This document shows positions 1-8,907 of a stretch of 34,113 nucleotides of DNA, in pieces. The DNA lies in NCBI GenBank assembly GCA_016935155.1, contig JAFGRQ010000008.1:1-34113 (forward strand). The letters are read 5' to 3'. Positions within the stretch are counted from its first letter, which is position 1, and each line of letters opens with the position of its first letter. Origin of the DNA: Candidatus Woesearchaeota archaeon (GTDB taxonomy: Archaea; Nanobdellota; Nanobdellia; Woesearchaeales; UBA10107). Both the position numbers and the translations under genes were made by a program. Under the pieces are notes generated by a model, which made no database searches, was not told the origin of the DNA, and saw only the letters and a program-made list of their open reading frames with translations.

Positions 1-2094
1 TCCTCTAACTATGACTGTATTTCCATAAGCTTCCAATCCTGTTGTATTTACTTTAATTATTGGAGCAAATTTATCTGTGTCTGTTTTTTGTTTGAACATT
101 TCTGTAATGAAAGGCATGTAACCAGCAGCTGCCAAAAATCCTGCTGCAATTATTGCCAATGCAAGTATAACTAAAATCAATCCAAGCAAAGCACTCCAGA
201 ATCCGCTTTTTTGTGCTTTCTGGGTTTCTTTTAGTTGCTGTTTCTGAAGCTTCATTGCTTCTTTAAGCATTTTTTCTGCTCTCTTTTCTTCTTCTCTTTT
301 AGCTCTTAATTCTTTGTTGAATTTTGCAACTTCAGCCCTTCTTATTCTCGCATTTCTCCATGCTCTTGAAATTCTTCTTCCGAATATTGCCCAGAACAGT
401 GCAAGCAACAACAATGCCGCAACAACAGCAAGTACGATCCAATATTTTACTGCAAGAACAATCATTTCCTGCATCAATGTCATTTCTCTCAATTTAATTA
501 CAAGTTTTGAAGAGAATCCAATTCCTTCTCCTTTAACCGTAGCAACTAATTGAGTTACATAATCTCCAATTTCATTTTTCTCTTGAGCATTAGTTGTGAT
601 TTTTGTTACAGCAGTTTCTCCCGGCTGTAGTGTGATTGTGCTAGCTTCCAATTTTGCGAATGCAACATTCCCGATTGTTAAATCATAAGTTGCTGGGAGT
701 ATTCCGTCGTTTGTTATTTTAACTGGAATTGAACCAGCACCAAATAAAACTCTCGAATATCCAATTTTGATTGATGCTTTGTAAGCATCTTCTGGTGAAA
801 TGACTTTGAATTTCAAAACATCGCTTATTTCCTGTGCAGTTTCAGCAGATTTCGCTGTGAATTTAACTTGATAAGCTCCCGTTTCATTTGCCTTTGCAGT
901 TATTGTGAATGTTTTTGTTTCTCCAGCTTTCAAAACTGTTTTTTGAGCGTCGCTCGAAACCCAAACAGGAGATTCCATTACAAATTCATAAGTGTCTTGT
1001 TTTGTTCCTGTATTTTTAACAGAAACTTTGTATGTTTGAGTGTGTCCTTGAACCAAAATATCGGCAGGAACATCAATATTCAAATCAGAATCATAACAAT
1101 TTTCAACAATTATCTTGCTTTCTCCTTCTTTTACAACATCCCCTCTTACTGAAACAATTTTAACGTCAGCAAAGTACTCTCCCGGATTTGTTGGATTTAA
1201 TGCAACAAGCTGAGTTGTTCCTTTTGAATTTCCGCTTAGTTCAACCTTGTATGCTTCTTGTTTAAGCCAGGAAGGACCCGAAACTTTTACATCGTATTGG
1301 TTAAGGAATTTAACATTATTTTTTATTTCAATTGGAACAGAAGCTTGCTTGTAATTACAAACAACATTTTCTGCAGGTATTTTTACTTCGTAATCATAAG
1401 CTTGAGTAATATCTAACGTGACTTTAGCTTCTGCAAGATATTGAGTTGTTCTTGCAAATGAAAGGAAGGTGATTTCTTTGTTTCCGTAAATTCCGCAGTC
1501 AGGATTTATGAAAACATCAACCTGTTTTTGTTCTCCTGGATTCAAGACGATAGAAGGTGTGCTTAATGTTGCATATTCTTCAAGTCCTTTAACTCCAAAA
1601 TCATAAGTTTCTGTGAAATCTCCCGCATTTTTGATATCGAAGCTGAATTGTGCAACTTCACAAGGATTTATTTTTGCGATTGGAGTTTTGATGTTAACAT
1701 TTACGTTTGTGCATTTGTCAACCGCAACGTTGTGTTTTATTGTCTTGGCTTTTCCAAAATCAGTTATTACTGTTGTTTCAATATAGTAATTTCCTGTTCT
1801 GCTGCCAGGTGCATAATAAACATAAACATATTTTGTTTCTCCTGGCTGTAATGAAAATCTTGAATCAGAATAAGTTGTGAAATCTCCAGCAGAACCAACT
1901 GCAGATAGCGAGTAAACACTTTCAATATCTCCTGTGTTTGTTACAATAACTGAGTTTGCTGTGACAGAAAAAGAGCAAGCAGCAGGATTAAGCGTTGTTG
2001 ATTGAATAGTAAAGTCTTCGCTTAGTGCAAAAGCCGATGTTAAACTAAGAACAAATATTGCTAAAATCAACCACAATGAATTAAGTCTTGACAT
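1..2094 (-). CDS. Secreted/membrane-anchored surface protein with repeated Ig/NEW3-like (COG1470-type) beta domains, then TM - basic coiled coil - TM; C-terminus runs off the window
   Basis: My minus-strand translation from ATG at 2094 is open to position 1 (698 codons): MSRLNSLWLILAIFVLSLTSAFALSEDFTIQ... is a Sec signal peptide. Repeats such as 'NAGDFTETYDFGVKGLEEYATLSTPSIVLNPGEQKQVDVFI' and 'NTGTKQDTYEFVMESPVWVSSDAQKTVLKAGETKTFTI' follow. Then TM 'YWIVLAVVAALLLLALFWAIFG', a K/E/R/Q-rich helix and TM 'SALLGLILVILALAIIAAGFLAAA'. It is missing from the ORF track because its stop lies outside the window. Confidence 0.85.
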   Translation of the reverse strand, partial: MSRLNSLWLILAIFVLSLTSAFALSEDFTIQSTTLNPAACSFSVTANSVIVTNTGDIESVYSLSAVGSAGDFTTYSDSRFSLQPGETKYVYVYYAPGSRTGNYYIETTVITDFGKAKTIKHNVAVDKCTNVNVNIKTPIAKINPCEVAQFSFDIKNAGDFTETYDFGVKGLEEYATLSTPSIVLNPGEQKQVDVFINPDCGIYGNKEITFLSFARTTQYLAEAKVTLDITQAYDYEVKIPAENVVCNYKQASVPIEIKNNVKFLNQYDVKVSGPSWLKQEAYKVELSGNSKGTTQLVALNPTNPGEYFADVKIVSVRGDVVKEGESKIIVENCYDSDLNIDVPADILVQGHTQTYKVSVKNTGTKQDTYEFVMESPVWVSSDAQKTVLKAGETKTFTITAKANETGAYQVKFTAKSAETAQEISDVLKFKVISPEDAYKASIKIGYSRVLFGAGSIPVKITNDGILPATYDLTIGNVAFAKLEASTITLQPGETAVTKITTNAQEKNEIGDYVTQLVATVKGEGIGFSSKLVIKLREMTLMQEMIVLAVKYWIVLAVVAALLLLALFWAIFGRRISRAWRNARIRRAEVAKFNKELRAKREEEKRAEKMLKEAMKLQKQQLKETQKAQKSGFWSALLGLILVILALAIIAAGFLAAAGYMPFITEMFKQKTDTDKFAPIIKVNTTGLEAYGNTVIVRG

Positions 2095-2268
2095 TTTCAC
2101 CACTCCTTAATGGTTCTTATATTTAAACGTTTCTATTTAAACAAAATAGCTTATATTGGCTTAAAGTGGCTTAGACTGCCGTTCTGGCCGTTTCGAATGT
2201 TTAGATAAATTGGGCAAAAGTACTGCTGTTTGGTAAGTATTATAATACACTGCTTTGTTATTTGTTTC

Positions 2269-3183
2269 ATGGAATTCAAAGACACTAGCAAGTTATCTGA
2301 TGAAAAGTTCGTTCAATTCTTTGAGAAAAGAGTAGATGAAACTATCAAAAAATTTAGGCTTTGCAATAAAAATCAGAAAATTTTGGTTGCAGCATCTGGA
2401 GGAAAAGATTCAACTGTGCTGTTGCATGTCATGAAAATTCTCGGTTTTAATGTTGAGGCGGTTACTGTTAACTCACACATAGGATGTTATTCCGATGAAA
2501 GTATTGAAAATCTGAAATCATTTTGCTCAAACGAGAAAATTAAACTCTACGAAATATCTGTAAGAAAAGAATTTGGATGTTCTGTTTGTTATTTAGTTTC
2601 AGTGATGGAAGAAAGAGGAATGAAAAAAAGTTCATGTTCTGTTTGCGGAACATTGAGGAGATATTTATTGAATAAATTTGCAACAAAAAACAAAGCAAAC
2701 GTAATCTTAACGGGACATAATTTAGATGACGAAGCAGACGGAATGATGATGGCTTTATTTATGGGGAACACAAAACAAATTGCACGGTTAGGACCAATCA
2801 CAACAAAATCAGATTTTATTCAAAGAGCAAAACCGCTTTACTTCTTGTTTGAAGATGAAGTTGAAAGATACTCGAAAATCAAAAAATTTGATGTTCATTA
2901 CGGCTGGTGTCCATGTTCAACAAAAGGAACAAGAAGATTTTATTATGAATTGGAATTAAGTCCGGAAAGAAAATTTAATTTGGTTAAAAATACATTGGAA
3001 AAAACACCATCATTAAGAAAAAAATACCTAAATTCAGAGGTAAAATCATGCTCAATATGCCACGAGCCAGCATCAAATGAAATCTGCCAGACATGCAATA
3101 TTTTATCAATAGTAAAAGACATTTCAAAGAATGTCGATTTAAAGAAAGAGGAGAGAATACAGCAGAAACTGGTGTGCAAATGA
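2269..3183 (+). CDS. TtuA/TtcA/Ncs6-family PP-loop tRNA 2-thiolation ATPase
   Basis: PP-loop 'LVAASGGKDSTVLLHVM'; 'CSVCGTLRRYLLNKFA'; 'LTGHNLDDEADGMMMALFMGN'; C-terminal zinc ribbon 'CSICHEPASNEICQTC'. The track start (2230) has an unlikely hydrophobic leader; ATG 2269 (MEFKDTSKL) fits better. Confidence 0.85.
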   Translation: MEFKDTSKLSDEKFVQFFEKRVDETIKKFRLCNKNQKILVAASGGKDSTVLLHVMKILGFNVEAVTVNSHIGCYSDESIENLKSFCSNEKIKLYEISVRKEFGCSVCYLVSVMEERGMKKSSCSVCGTLRRYLLNKFATKNKANVILTGHNLDDEADGMMMALFMGNTKQIARLGPITTKSDFIQRAKPLYFLFEDEVERYSKIKKFDVHYGWCPCSTKGTRRFYYELELSPERKFNLVKNTLEKTPSLRKKYLNSEVKSCSICHEPASNEICQTCNILSIVKDISKNVDLKKEERIQQKLVCK

Positions 3184-3686
3184 AAGATGTTGTAATATCT
3201 AACGGAAACGAAGAAGAGTTCATAGAGATGGCAGAACGTCTTGGTTATGATGAATTAACTTTTGTTACAAATAAAACTTTAAACTTAAAATCTTCAAAAG
3301 TAAAAGTAAGTTTCGAAAAAAACATATTCAAAAGCGATTTGAACAAAGACAGGAATTTAATCGAAAGCAAAAAAGCTTCAATGATTTATGAACTTGAACA
3401 GGATTTAAAAAAAGACAAAACTCATTACAGAAATTCAGGATTAAATCACGTTTTGGCTGAATTAATGAACAAGAAAAAAGTTTCTTACGGATTAAGCTTT
3501 AATCAAGTTCTTGTTGCTTCAAAAGAACAAAGAGCAAGATTATTTGGAAGAATGATGCAGAACTTAATGCTGTGCAGGAAATACAAAGTTAATGTTGTAT
3601 TAGCTTCTTTTGCTCGGCATCCTTCAGAAATGAGGGATTTCAATGATTTAGTTTCTTTTGCCAGAGTGCTCGGTTTAAATGGCTAG
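3180..3686 (+). CDS. rnp3: RNase P protein component 3 (Rpp30/p30 family)
   Basis: ATG at 3180 overlaps the upstream TGA (ATGA). Family motifs 'YRNSGLNHVLAELMNKKKVSYGLSFNQVL' and 'RARLFGRMMQNLMLCRKYKVNVVLASFARHPSEMRDFNDLVSFARVLGL'. Confidence 0.85.
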   Translation: MKDVVISNGNEEEFIEMAERLGYDELTFVTNKTLNLKSSKVKVSFEKNIFKSDLNKDRNLIESKKASMIYELEQDLKKDKTHYRNSGLNHVLAELMNKKKVSYGLSFNQVLVASKEQRARLFGRMMQNLMLCRKYKVNVVLASFARHPSEMRDFNDLVSFARVLGLNG

Positions 3687-3705
3687 AAGCCTTAATTCCC
3701 ATAAC

Positions 3706-3714
3706 ATTTAAATA
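3706..3714 (+). promoter_or_regulatory. Putative archaeal TATA box upstream of the giant surface-protein block
   Basis: 'ATTTAAATA' about 39-47 bp upstream of ATG 3753, just after the rnp3 stop. Confidence 0.5.
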
Positions 3715-3752
3715 CCTTAAATCGTGTTTTGTGTATAACAAAGAGGGTTTGG

Positions 3753-6700
3753 ATGAAATCGAGATTTTTAGTGGCGTTTTCAGCGGTTTTCTTTTTATTA
3801 TTCTCTTTTGTCCATGCACAGCCACTTTGCGAAATGAGTGAGTTGTTCTATAAAGATCAATCTGGTACGTATTCTATGACAATTCCGCAAGAAACAAACA
3901 AAATTTTAGTTGAAACATATGGTGCTGGCGGAGGAGGAGCAGGAGGAATTATGACGTGTTATGCACTTATGCTTAATGGCAAAATTATAGGAATCGGCGG
4001 TAAATGCGGATATGGTTCCGGCGGCGGCGGCGGCTCGGGAGCATACGAAAAAAGCGTTATTGATGTTCAAGAAGGAGATACAATTTCTGTTGTAGTTGGA
4101 GCGGGAGGTTCAGGAGGTTCAGCAAGATTTGTTCCTTGGACCGGAGGAGAATCTTGGCATGGCGGATATGGCGGTGCCGGAGGTCAAGCGTCTACAGTTA
4201 CTATTTCAACAAGTCAAGGAACATATGTTGTTAGTGCAGCTGGAGGCAATGCAGGAACTGGCGGTGGAGCAAGAGCGGCACCAGGAGCAGGAAGCGGAGG
4301 AAATGGCGGTTCAGGAGGAGCAGGAGCAACAAATGGGAAGAATGGCGGAGCGGGCACAGGCGGCGGTTATGATTATAAAGAATATCATTCAGATTGGGTT
4401 TTCGGTGGTGGTTATGGTGGTGCGGGCATATTGCCTAACATAGGGAGCGGAGGAAATGGCGGAACTTCGGGAGGAGCAAGTTATTATGTTGCAAATGGTG
4501 ACTCAGGAAAAGCAGGTTCTGTAAATATTTCGTCATTCAAAGGAGATTGTTGTGGTCTGATTCCATACGAGTATCTTTCAGAAAAATTCGATGAAGAAGA
4601 TGTTCAATATACCTCATACTCTGCTGAACAGAAGGAATTGATTAATGGTTGGACTTTGATGAATCACAATGGTTTAGATGGAACTATTGCAGGAGTAATG
4701 ATTGTTAACACTGATTCAAATGAGAAAGTTTCAGGAGATAGTTCCTTGCACATGAATTTTGCAGCAGAAACAGGAAATGATGCTTATGTTAAAAAAACAG
4801 TTTCATTTTCTCCCGGAACATATGTTTTTTCGGCTTATGTTAAGTCATCATCATTGACTGCACCAAGAGATTATTCTGCTGCTCACGGGGTGCCTTCTTT
4901 GGTAGGCAGAGTTTATTTTGCTGAACCGGGAAAAACACCACCTTATCCAGTAATAAGTGATGTTTTTTATTATGATGCTTCCGAATGGAAAAAAATACAG
5001 TTCGAGTTTACAATTACACAATCAAAGAGATTAGATCTTTCCATCGGCGCAGGTTATGGTTCATTAAAAGGAGATTTGTGGATTGATAGCATCCTAATAG
5101 TTAGAAAAGACGGAGGCGATTTAGGAAAGACGTCCCAAGACGGAAATTATCTTTGCATATTCAAAGGAGGAGATCAACTAGATGAACAAAATTGGGAGTG
5201 GAAATCAGCAACTTCTTCAATGTATGAAATTCTTCAAGTGGGAACAACACACGATGCAATTTCAAACGGAATGCAGTGGTCTGCTTGCAATCCCGGGCTG
5301 AATTTTCTTCCATTTAACGTTTTAAATGAATACACAGGAACAGATTTGGATCCGCCATTTGATCCATCTTACGGTTTTGATGATTTGTCAACTTATGGAA
5401 CAAATCTTGATGATTCATATTCTCCCAACCAAGAGGAGGAATACGGCAGTTCAATTTTAAATGGCGAGGTTTATGCTGATGACGTATTTTCAGGGGTAAC
5501 AATATCAGAACCGGTTATTTTGCCGTACCAAACTGTTTCACTCGGAACAGGATCACAGCTCGGACTGCAAGTCATTCCAAACGAGGCAATTCTGAGTAAG
5601 ATTTTCTTGAATCTAAGAGTTTCCAGTCCAGCAGAAGAGGCGGTAATTCTGAAAGATTCTATTTTGGTAGGAGATACAGATGACGGAGAATTTGTCTGGA
5701 AGTCAACAGACCATAATGAAAGACAGGCAAAGATAGAAATCTTGCAAAGTGGACCGGCAAGTTTTGCAAATATAAGCGAAATGCCAGTTCTTCTTCCCGA
5801 AGGATTAATGGCTGGAAAACATTCTTTGAACATAACAACAGTCACAATGTCTGCCGGAGCAGGAATTGCGAGAAGTTATGTTTTTTCAGATGCTTTTGTA
5901 GTTCCAGAAAACCAGATGATAGACAACAGGGTTGATCCATTCAAAATATATCCCGGAAGATTCCTGTGCAGTCAAGAGGGCGGAAACGAAAATTCTGATG
6001 AATTTATCGGAGGAATCACGGAATGCTGCGGTCCGGTATATGCATCTTGCAAAAATACAAATAAAAATTACTCAAGAATTTCGGGCGGACCAAATACACT
6101 AGTAAAAGACTACTATGGCGGAGATTTCACAAGGAATAGGGTAATGAGGGTCGGTTTTGATGTTGATGATTTCAGTAATTACGGCTACGGATTTGACGAT
6201 TTGATGATAAATTCATGGAAGGGATACGATGCGCTTGAGTTTGACTTCGCAATAGCAGAAGGAAGAACACAAAACCTCAAGCTAAAAATTACAGACAGTT
6301 CAGGTAATGCTGTCTTTGATGATCTGGTCATAAAGTATTCTTTGTCAGGAAACAGCTATGATGACTGGCACCATGTAAAAATTCCGCTGACAGATTTAAT
6401 GACAAAAAATAGAATAGATGAATTATTCTTTTACTCTTTGAAAACAGAATTAATCAGCGAAGCGGGAACAGACCGGGCATCACAGCCGGCATTCGGTGAC
6501 AATCGTTATTATATTATTTTTGCAGTCGACAGATTTTATTTGACCTCTGCTGATTCTTCGTTGCAAGAGCAATTTTGCGTTAGCGATTATGGAAAGTATG
6601 TTTATGTGTCTAACGACGGGTGGACTCAGGAAACAGGTTCAAGCAAAGTCGGAAGATGGACAACAGATTTAGACGAAGAAAGAGATGCCTGCAATAATGT

Positions 6701-8903
6701 AGCATCATATAAATGGACATCAAAAACCCCATACGGAGACGGAGACCAAACACTTTGCTGCGGAGATGACCAAGGAAATAATCTGTTGTCTGAAAATTTC
6801 TACAAAGACAATGGCGGATGCTGGAATGGAATGTATGTCGCAAACAATACCGTAGTTGATGTAAGTGTGAAGATTTCAGAAACAGAAGAACTTCCTGAAG
6901 AAACAACTCCGGATGAAACGGGTCTTTGCGGCAACGGCATCATAGACCCAGGAGAACATTGTGATGATGGAAATACGGAAGCTGGCGACGGGTGCTCTCC
7001 AGCTTGTATACTTGAGGAATGTTGTTTGTCGTTTGATAATGGCATATGTACTCTTGCTAAAATAGACGGAACGCCCTGTATTGGTGGAATATGTGACGGT
7101 ACAGGAAAATGTGTTTCTAGTTGCGGAGACGGAATAGTGGACCTAGGAGAACAATGCGACAGCGGAGCAAGTAACAGCGATAGCATACCAAATGCTTGCA
7201 GAACCAATTGCAAATTGCCTTATTGTACTGATGGAGTAAGAGATACCGGCGAAGATTGTGATGATGGAAATGCCGTAAATAACGATGGATGTCCAAATAC
7301 ATGTAAGTTAATAGATTCAGATGGCGATGGTGAAGTAGATGAAGCGGATTTTTATAAAACAAATTTATTATTTTATGACGGAGAATTCTGGGGATGCAGT
7401 TTAAATTCAGATGCAAAATCAGAAATAGAAAATAAATTCCAGTTCATGAAAGACAATGCTGGATTTTTCGATTGGTTGGTGAACCAAGACATGTGGTCTC
7501 CATCTGTGGAAAATGAAGAAACACTATGCAAAAATAAAGGAGATTATTACTGCGACAATTTGGTTTCAGTTCCAAGATGGAAAGACGCATTCGAATACAG
7601 CGATACAGAAAAAGTGGATACCGAAAAGAAATTATCAACAATTCTAGAGAGCAATTTATGGCCTGTCGAATACTACAATGAAATGGAATTCGGAGAAAGA
7701 AAAGCGTTGCCGATAAATAACCTTTGTTGTCCAGCATCATTTTGTTTGAACGGAACGACTTGCGAAAATTCATCAGAATATGTAAACAATCCAAAGAAAC
7801 CTCCAATATTCATGACTTACGGAGAAACGGGATTGAGATGTGGAAGAGACGGCGAATGGCATATTGCTTCGTTGAAACCGGATTATTACATGGAAGACAC
7901 AGGGTATTGCACTTCTGAAACCGACTGTTATGTTGATGCCACGCATCCATGTTTGGTTTCAGGAAATTGGTCTTATGAAGGCGGAAAGGACAGAATGTGC
8001 ATGGATGGAGATTGGACAACAAGAACGAAATATGTTGCGGCAAAATTATTGGAATATGCCGAAGGATTTGATGAATACTCCCTATACTGCGATTCTGCAG
8101 AAAATGCAATGGACGAAACAATCATGGCGGGAGAAAAATCAATAGATTTCAATTTAATAAATTCAGAAAGTTCATATGGTTACTTATTTACGGGAGATTA
8201 TACAAACAATATTTGTGTATTAAGATTTGGAAGCAACGTTATTGTCGGAACATCATTGAATCTGCCGATAAATGATACGATATATCCCGTTTACAGGGTG
8301 TTCGGGTTCAATAATTCAGAGGAAATGATTGTCAAAGATAAAAAAGTAGATGATTATGAAACGACAGACGATGACGGAAAAGAGAGAATAGAAAAAATTT
8401 ATTCGTCAACAAGATCGGGAGAATTGTTTTATTCGAGCGGAAAGCAGGTAATGTTTTACTCAGTAAGCGATGTTCCGGAAATAGATGCGACGTGGTTTGA
8501 AAGTATTTTGGATTTTGTATCCCATCCAATTTTCTCTCTGGGAAATGCAGTGAGCGGAATTTTTGCAGGCTCAGGCCACGTTCCGTTGGAAACACTTGAA
8601 AAATACCAGGACTTTGACAAGCTTTACGTTGCAAAAAAAGGAAGCAAAATTATTTTGGGTGTAAATGAGATGAAATATGATGCGGCCGAAGGAGAACTGC
8701 TGACGTCGATGGCAATACAATACACAGGATTTGACTCGGACGTCTGCTTGGCGGTAGCAGGAAGGGAGAAAGATTTGAATGTAGAGTGCACAACAGCAAC
8801 AACAAACGGAATAAAAACAGATACGATTTTTGCAGCAGAACCTGACGAGTCATTCTTCGATAATGTCTGGCCTGACTTGACAGCCAAGACAAGGATAAAG
8901 TAA
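3753..8903 (+). CDS. Giant secreted protein: glycine-rich domain, carbohydrate-binding-like modules, DUF4215/Myxococcus-type Cys-rich repeats
   Basis: Signal peptide 'MKSRFLVAFSAVFFLLFSFVHAQ'. Gly-rich segment 'VETYGAGGGGAGGI...GSGGNGGTSGG'. Cys repeats 'CGNGIIDPGEHCDDGNTEAGDGCSPAC', 'CGDGIVDLGEQCD' and 'CTDGVRDTGEDCDDGNAVNNDGCPNTC'. The track start at 3729 is TTG; ATG 3753 fits the signal peptide. Confidence 0.85.
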   Translation: MKSRFLVAFSAVFFLLFSFVHAQPLCEMSELFYKDQSGTYSMTIPQETNKILVETYGAGGGGAGGIMTCYALMLNGKIIGIGGKCGYGSGGGGGSGAYEKSVIDVQEGDTISVVVGAGGSGGSARFVPWTGGESWHGGYGGAGGQASTVTISTSQGTYVVSAAGGNAGTGGGARAAPGAGSGGNGGSGGAGATNGKNGGAGTGGGYDYKEYHSDWVFGGGYGGAGILPNIGSGGNGGTSGGASYYVANGDSGKAGSVNISSFKGDCCGLIPYEYLSEKFDEEDVQYTSYSAEQKELINGWTLMNHNGLDGTIAGVMIVNTDSNEKVSGDSSLHMNFAAETGNDAYVKKTVSFSPGTYVFSAYVKSSSLTAPRDYSAAHGVPSLVGRVYFAEPGKTPPYPVISDVFYYDASEWKKIQFEFTITQSKRLDLSIGAGYGSLKGDLWIDSILIVRKDGGDLGKTSQDGNYLCIFKGGDQLDEQNWEWKSATSSMYEILQVGTTHDAISNGMQWSACNPGLNFLPFNVLNEYTGTDLDPPFDPSYGFDDLSTYGTNLDDSYSPNQEEEYGSSILNGEVYADDVFSGVTISEPVILPYQTVSLGTGSQLGLQVIPNEAILSKIFLNLRVSSPAEEAVILKDSILVGDTDDGEFVWKSTDHNERQAKIEILQSGPASFANISEMPVLLPEGLMAGKHSLNITTVTMSAGAGIARSYVFSDAFVVPENQMIDNRVDPFKIYPGRFLCSQEGGNENSDEFIGGITECCGPVYASCKNTNKNYSRISGGPNTLVKDYYGGDFTRNRVMRVGFDVDDFSNYGYGFDDLMINSWKGYDALEFDFAIAEGRTQNLKLKITDSSGNAVFDDLVIKYSLSGNSYDDWHHVKIPLTDLMTKNRIDELFFYSLKTELISEAGTDRASQPAFGDNRYYIIFAVDRFYLTSADSSLQEQFCVSDYGKYVYVSNDGWTQETGSSKVGRWTTDLDEERDACNNVASYKWTSKTPYGDGDQTLCCGDDQGNNLLSENFYKDNGGCWNGMYVANNTVVDVSVKISETEELPEETTPDETGLCGNGIIDPGEHCDDGNTEAGDGCSPACILEECCLSFDNGICTLAKIDGTPCIGGICDGTGKCVSSCGDGIVDLGEQCDSGASNSDSIPNACRTNCKLPYCTDGVRDTGEDCDDGNAVNNDGCPNTCKLIDSDGDGEVDEADFYKTNLLFYDGEFWGCSLNSDAKSEIENKFQFMKDNAGFFDWLVNQDMWSPSVENEETLCKNKGDYYCDNLVSVPRWKDAFEYSDTEKVDTEKKLSTILESNLWPVEYYNEMEFGERKALPINNLCCPASFCLNGTTCENSSEYVNNPKKPPIFMTYGETGLRCGRDGEWHIASLKPDYYMEDTGYCTSETDCYVDATHPCLVSGNWSYEGGKDRMCMDGDWTTRTKYVAAKLLEYAEGFDEYSLYCDSAENAMDETIMAGEKSIDFNLINSESSYGYLFTGDYTNNICVLRFGSNVIVGTSLNLPINDTIYPVYRVFGFNNSEEMIVKDKKVDDYETTDDDGKERIEKIYSSTRSGELFYSSGKQVMFYSVSDVPEIDATWFESILDFVSHPIFSLGNAVSGIFAGSGHVPLETLEKYQDFDKLYVAKKGSKIILGVNEMKYDAAEGELLTSMAIQYTGFDSDVCLAVAGREKDLNVECTTATTNGIKTDTIFAAEPDESFFDNVWPDLTAKTRIK
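6927..7345 (+). repeat. Region coding tandem DUF4215-like Cys-rich repeats followed by a DxDxDxxxD motif
   Basis: Translation shows three repeats of the C.(N/D)G..D.GE.CD(D/S)G form, then 'DSDGDGEVDEADF'. Confidence 0.7.
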
Positions 8904-8907
8904 TTTC

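Noticed and set aside
314-1851. Plus-strand ORFs 314-553, 868-1152, 1648-1851
   Set aside because: Antisense to the continuous 698-codon minus-strand surface-protein gene.
2589-3223. Minus-strand ORFs opposite the TtuA-like and rnp3 genes
   Set aside because: Antisense to well-supported conserved genes; no domain-like features or start signals.
4096-4443. 115-aa + strand ORF inside the Gly-rich region
   Set aside because: Out-of-frame shadow of the giant CDS; Q/E/M-rich translation is an artefact of GGA/GCA codons.
6610-8892. Many minus-strand ORFs (60-137 aa) opposite giant surface genes
   Set aside because: Leu/His/Ser/Phe-rich compositions typical of antisense reading of AT-rich coding DNA.
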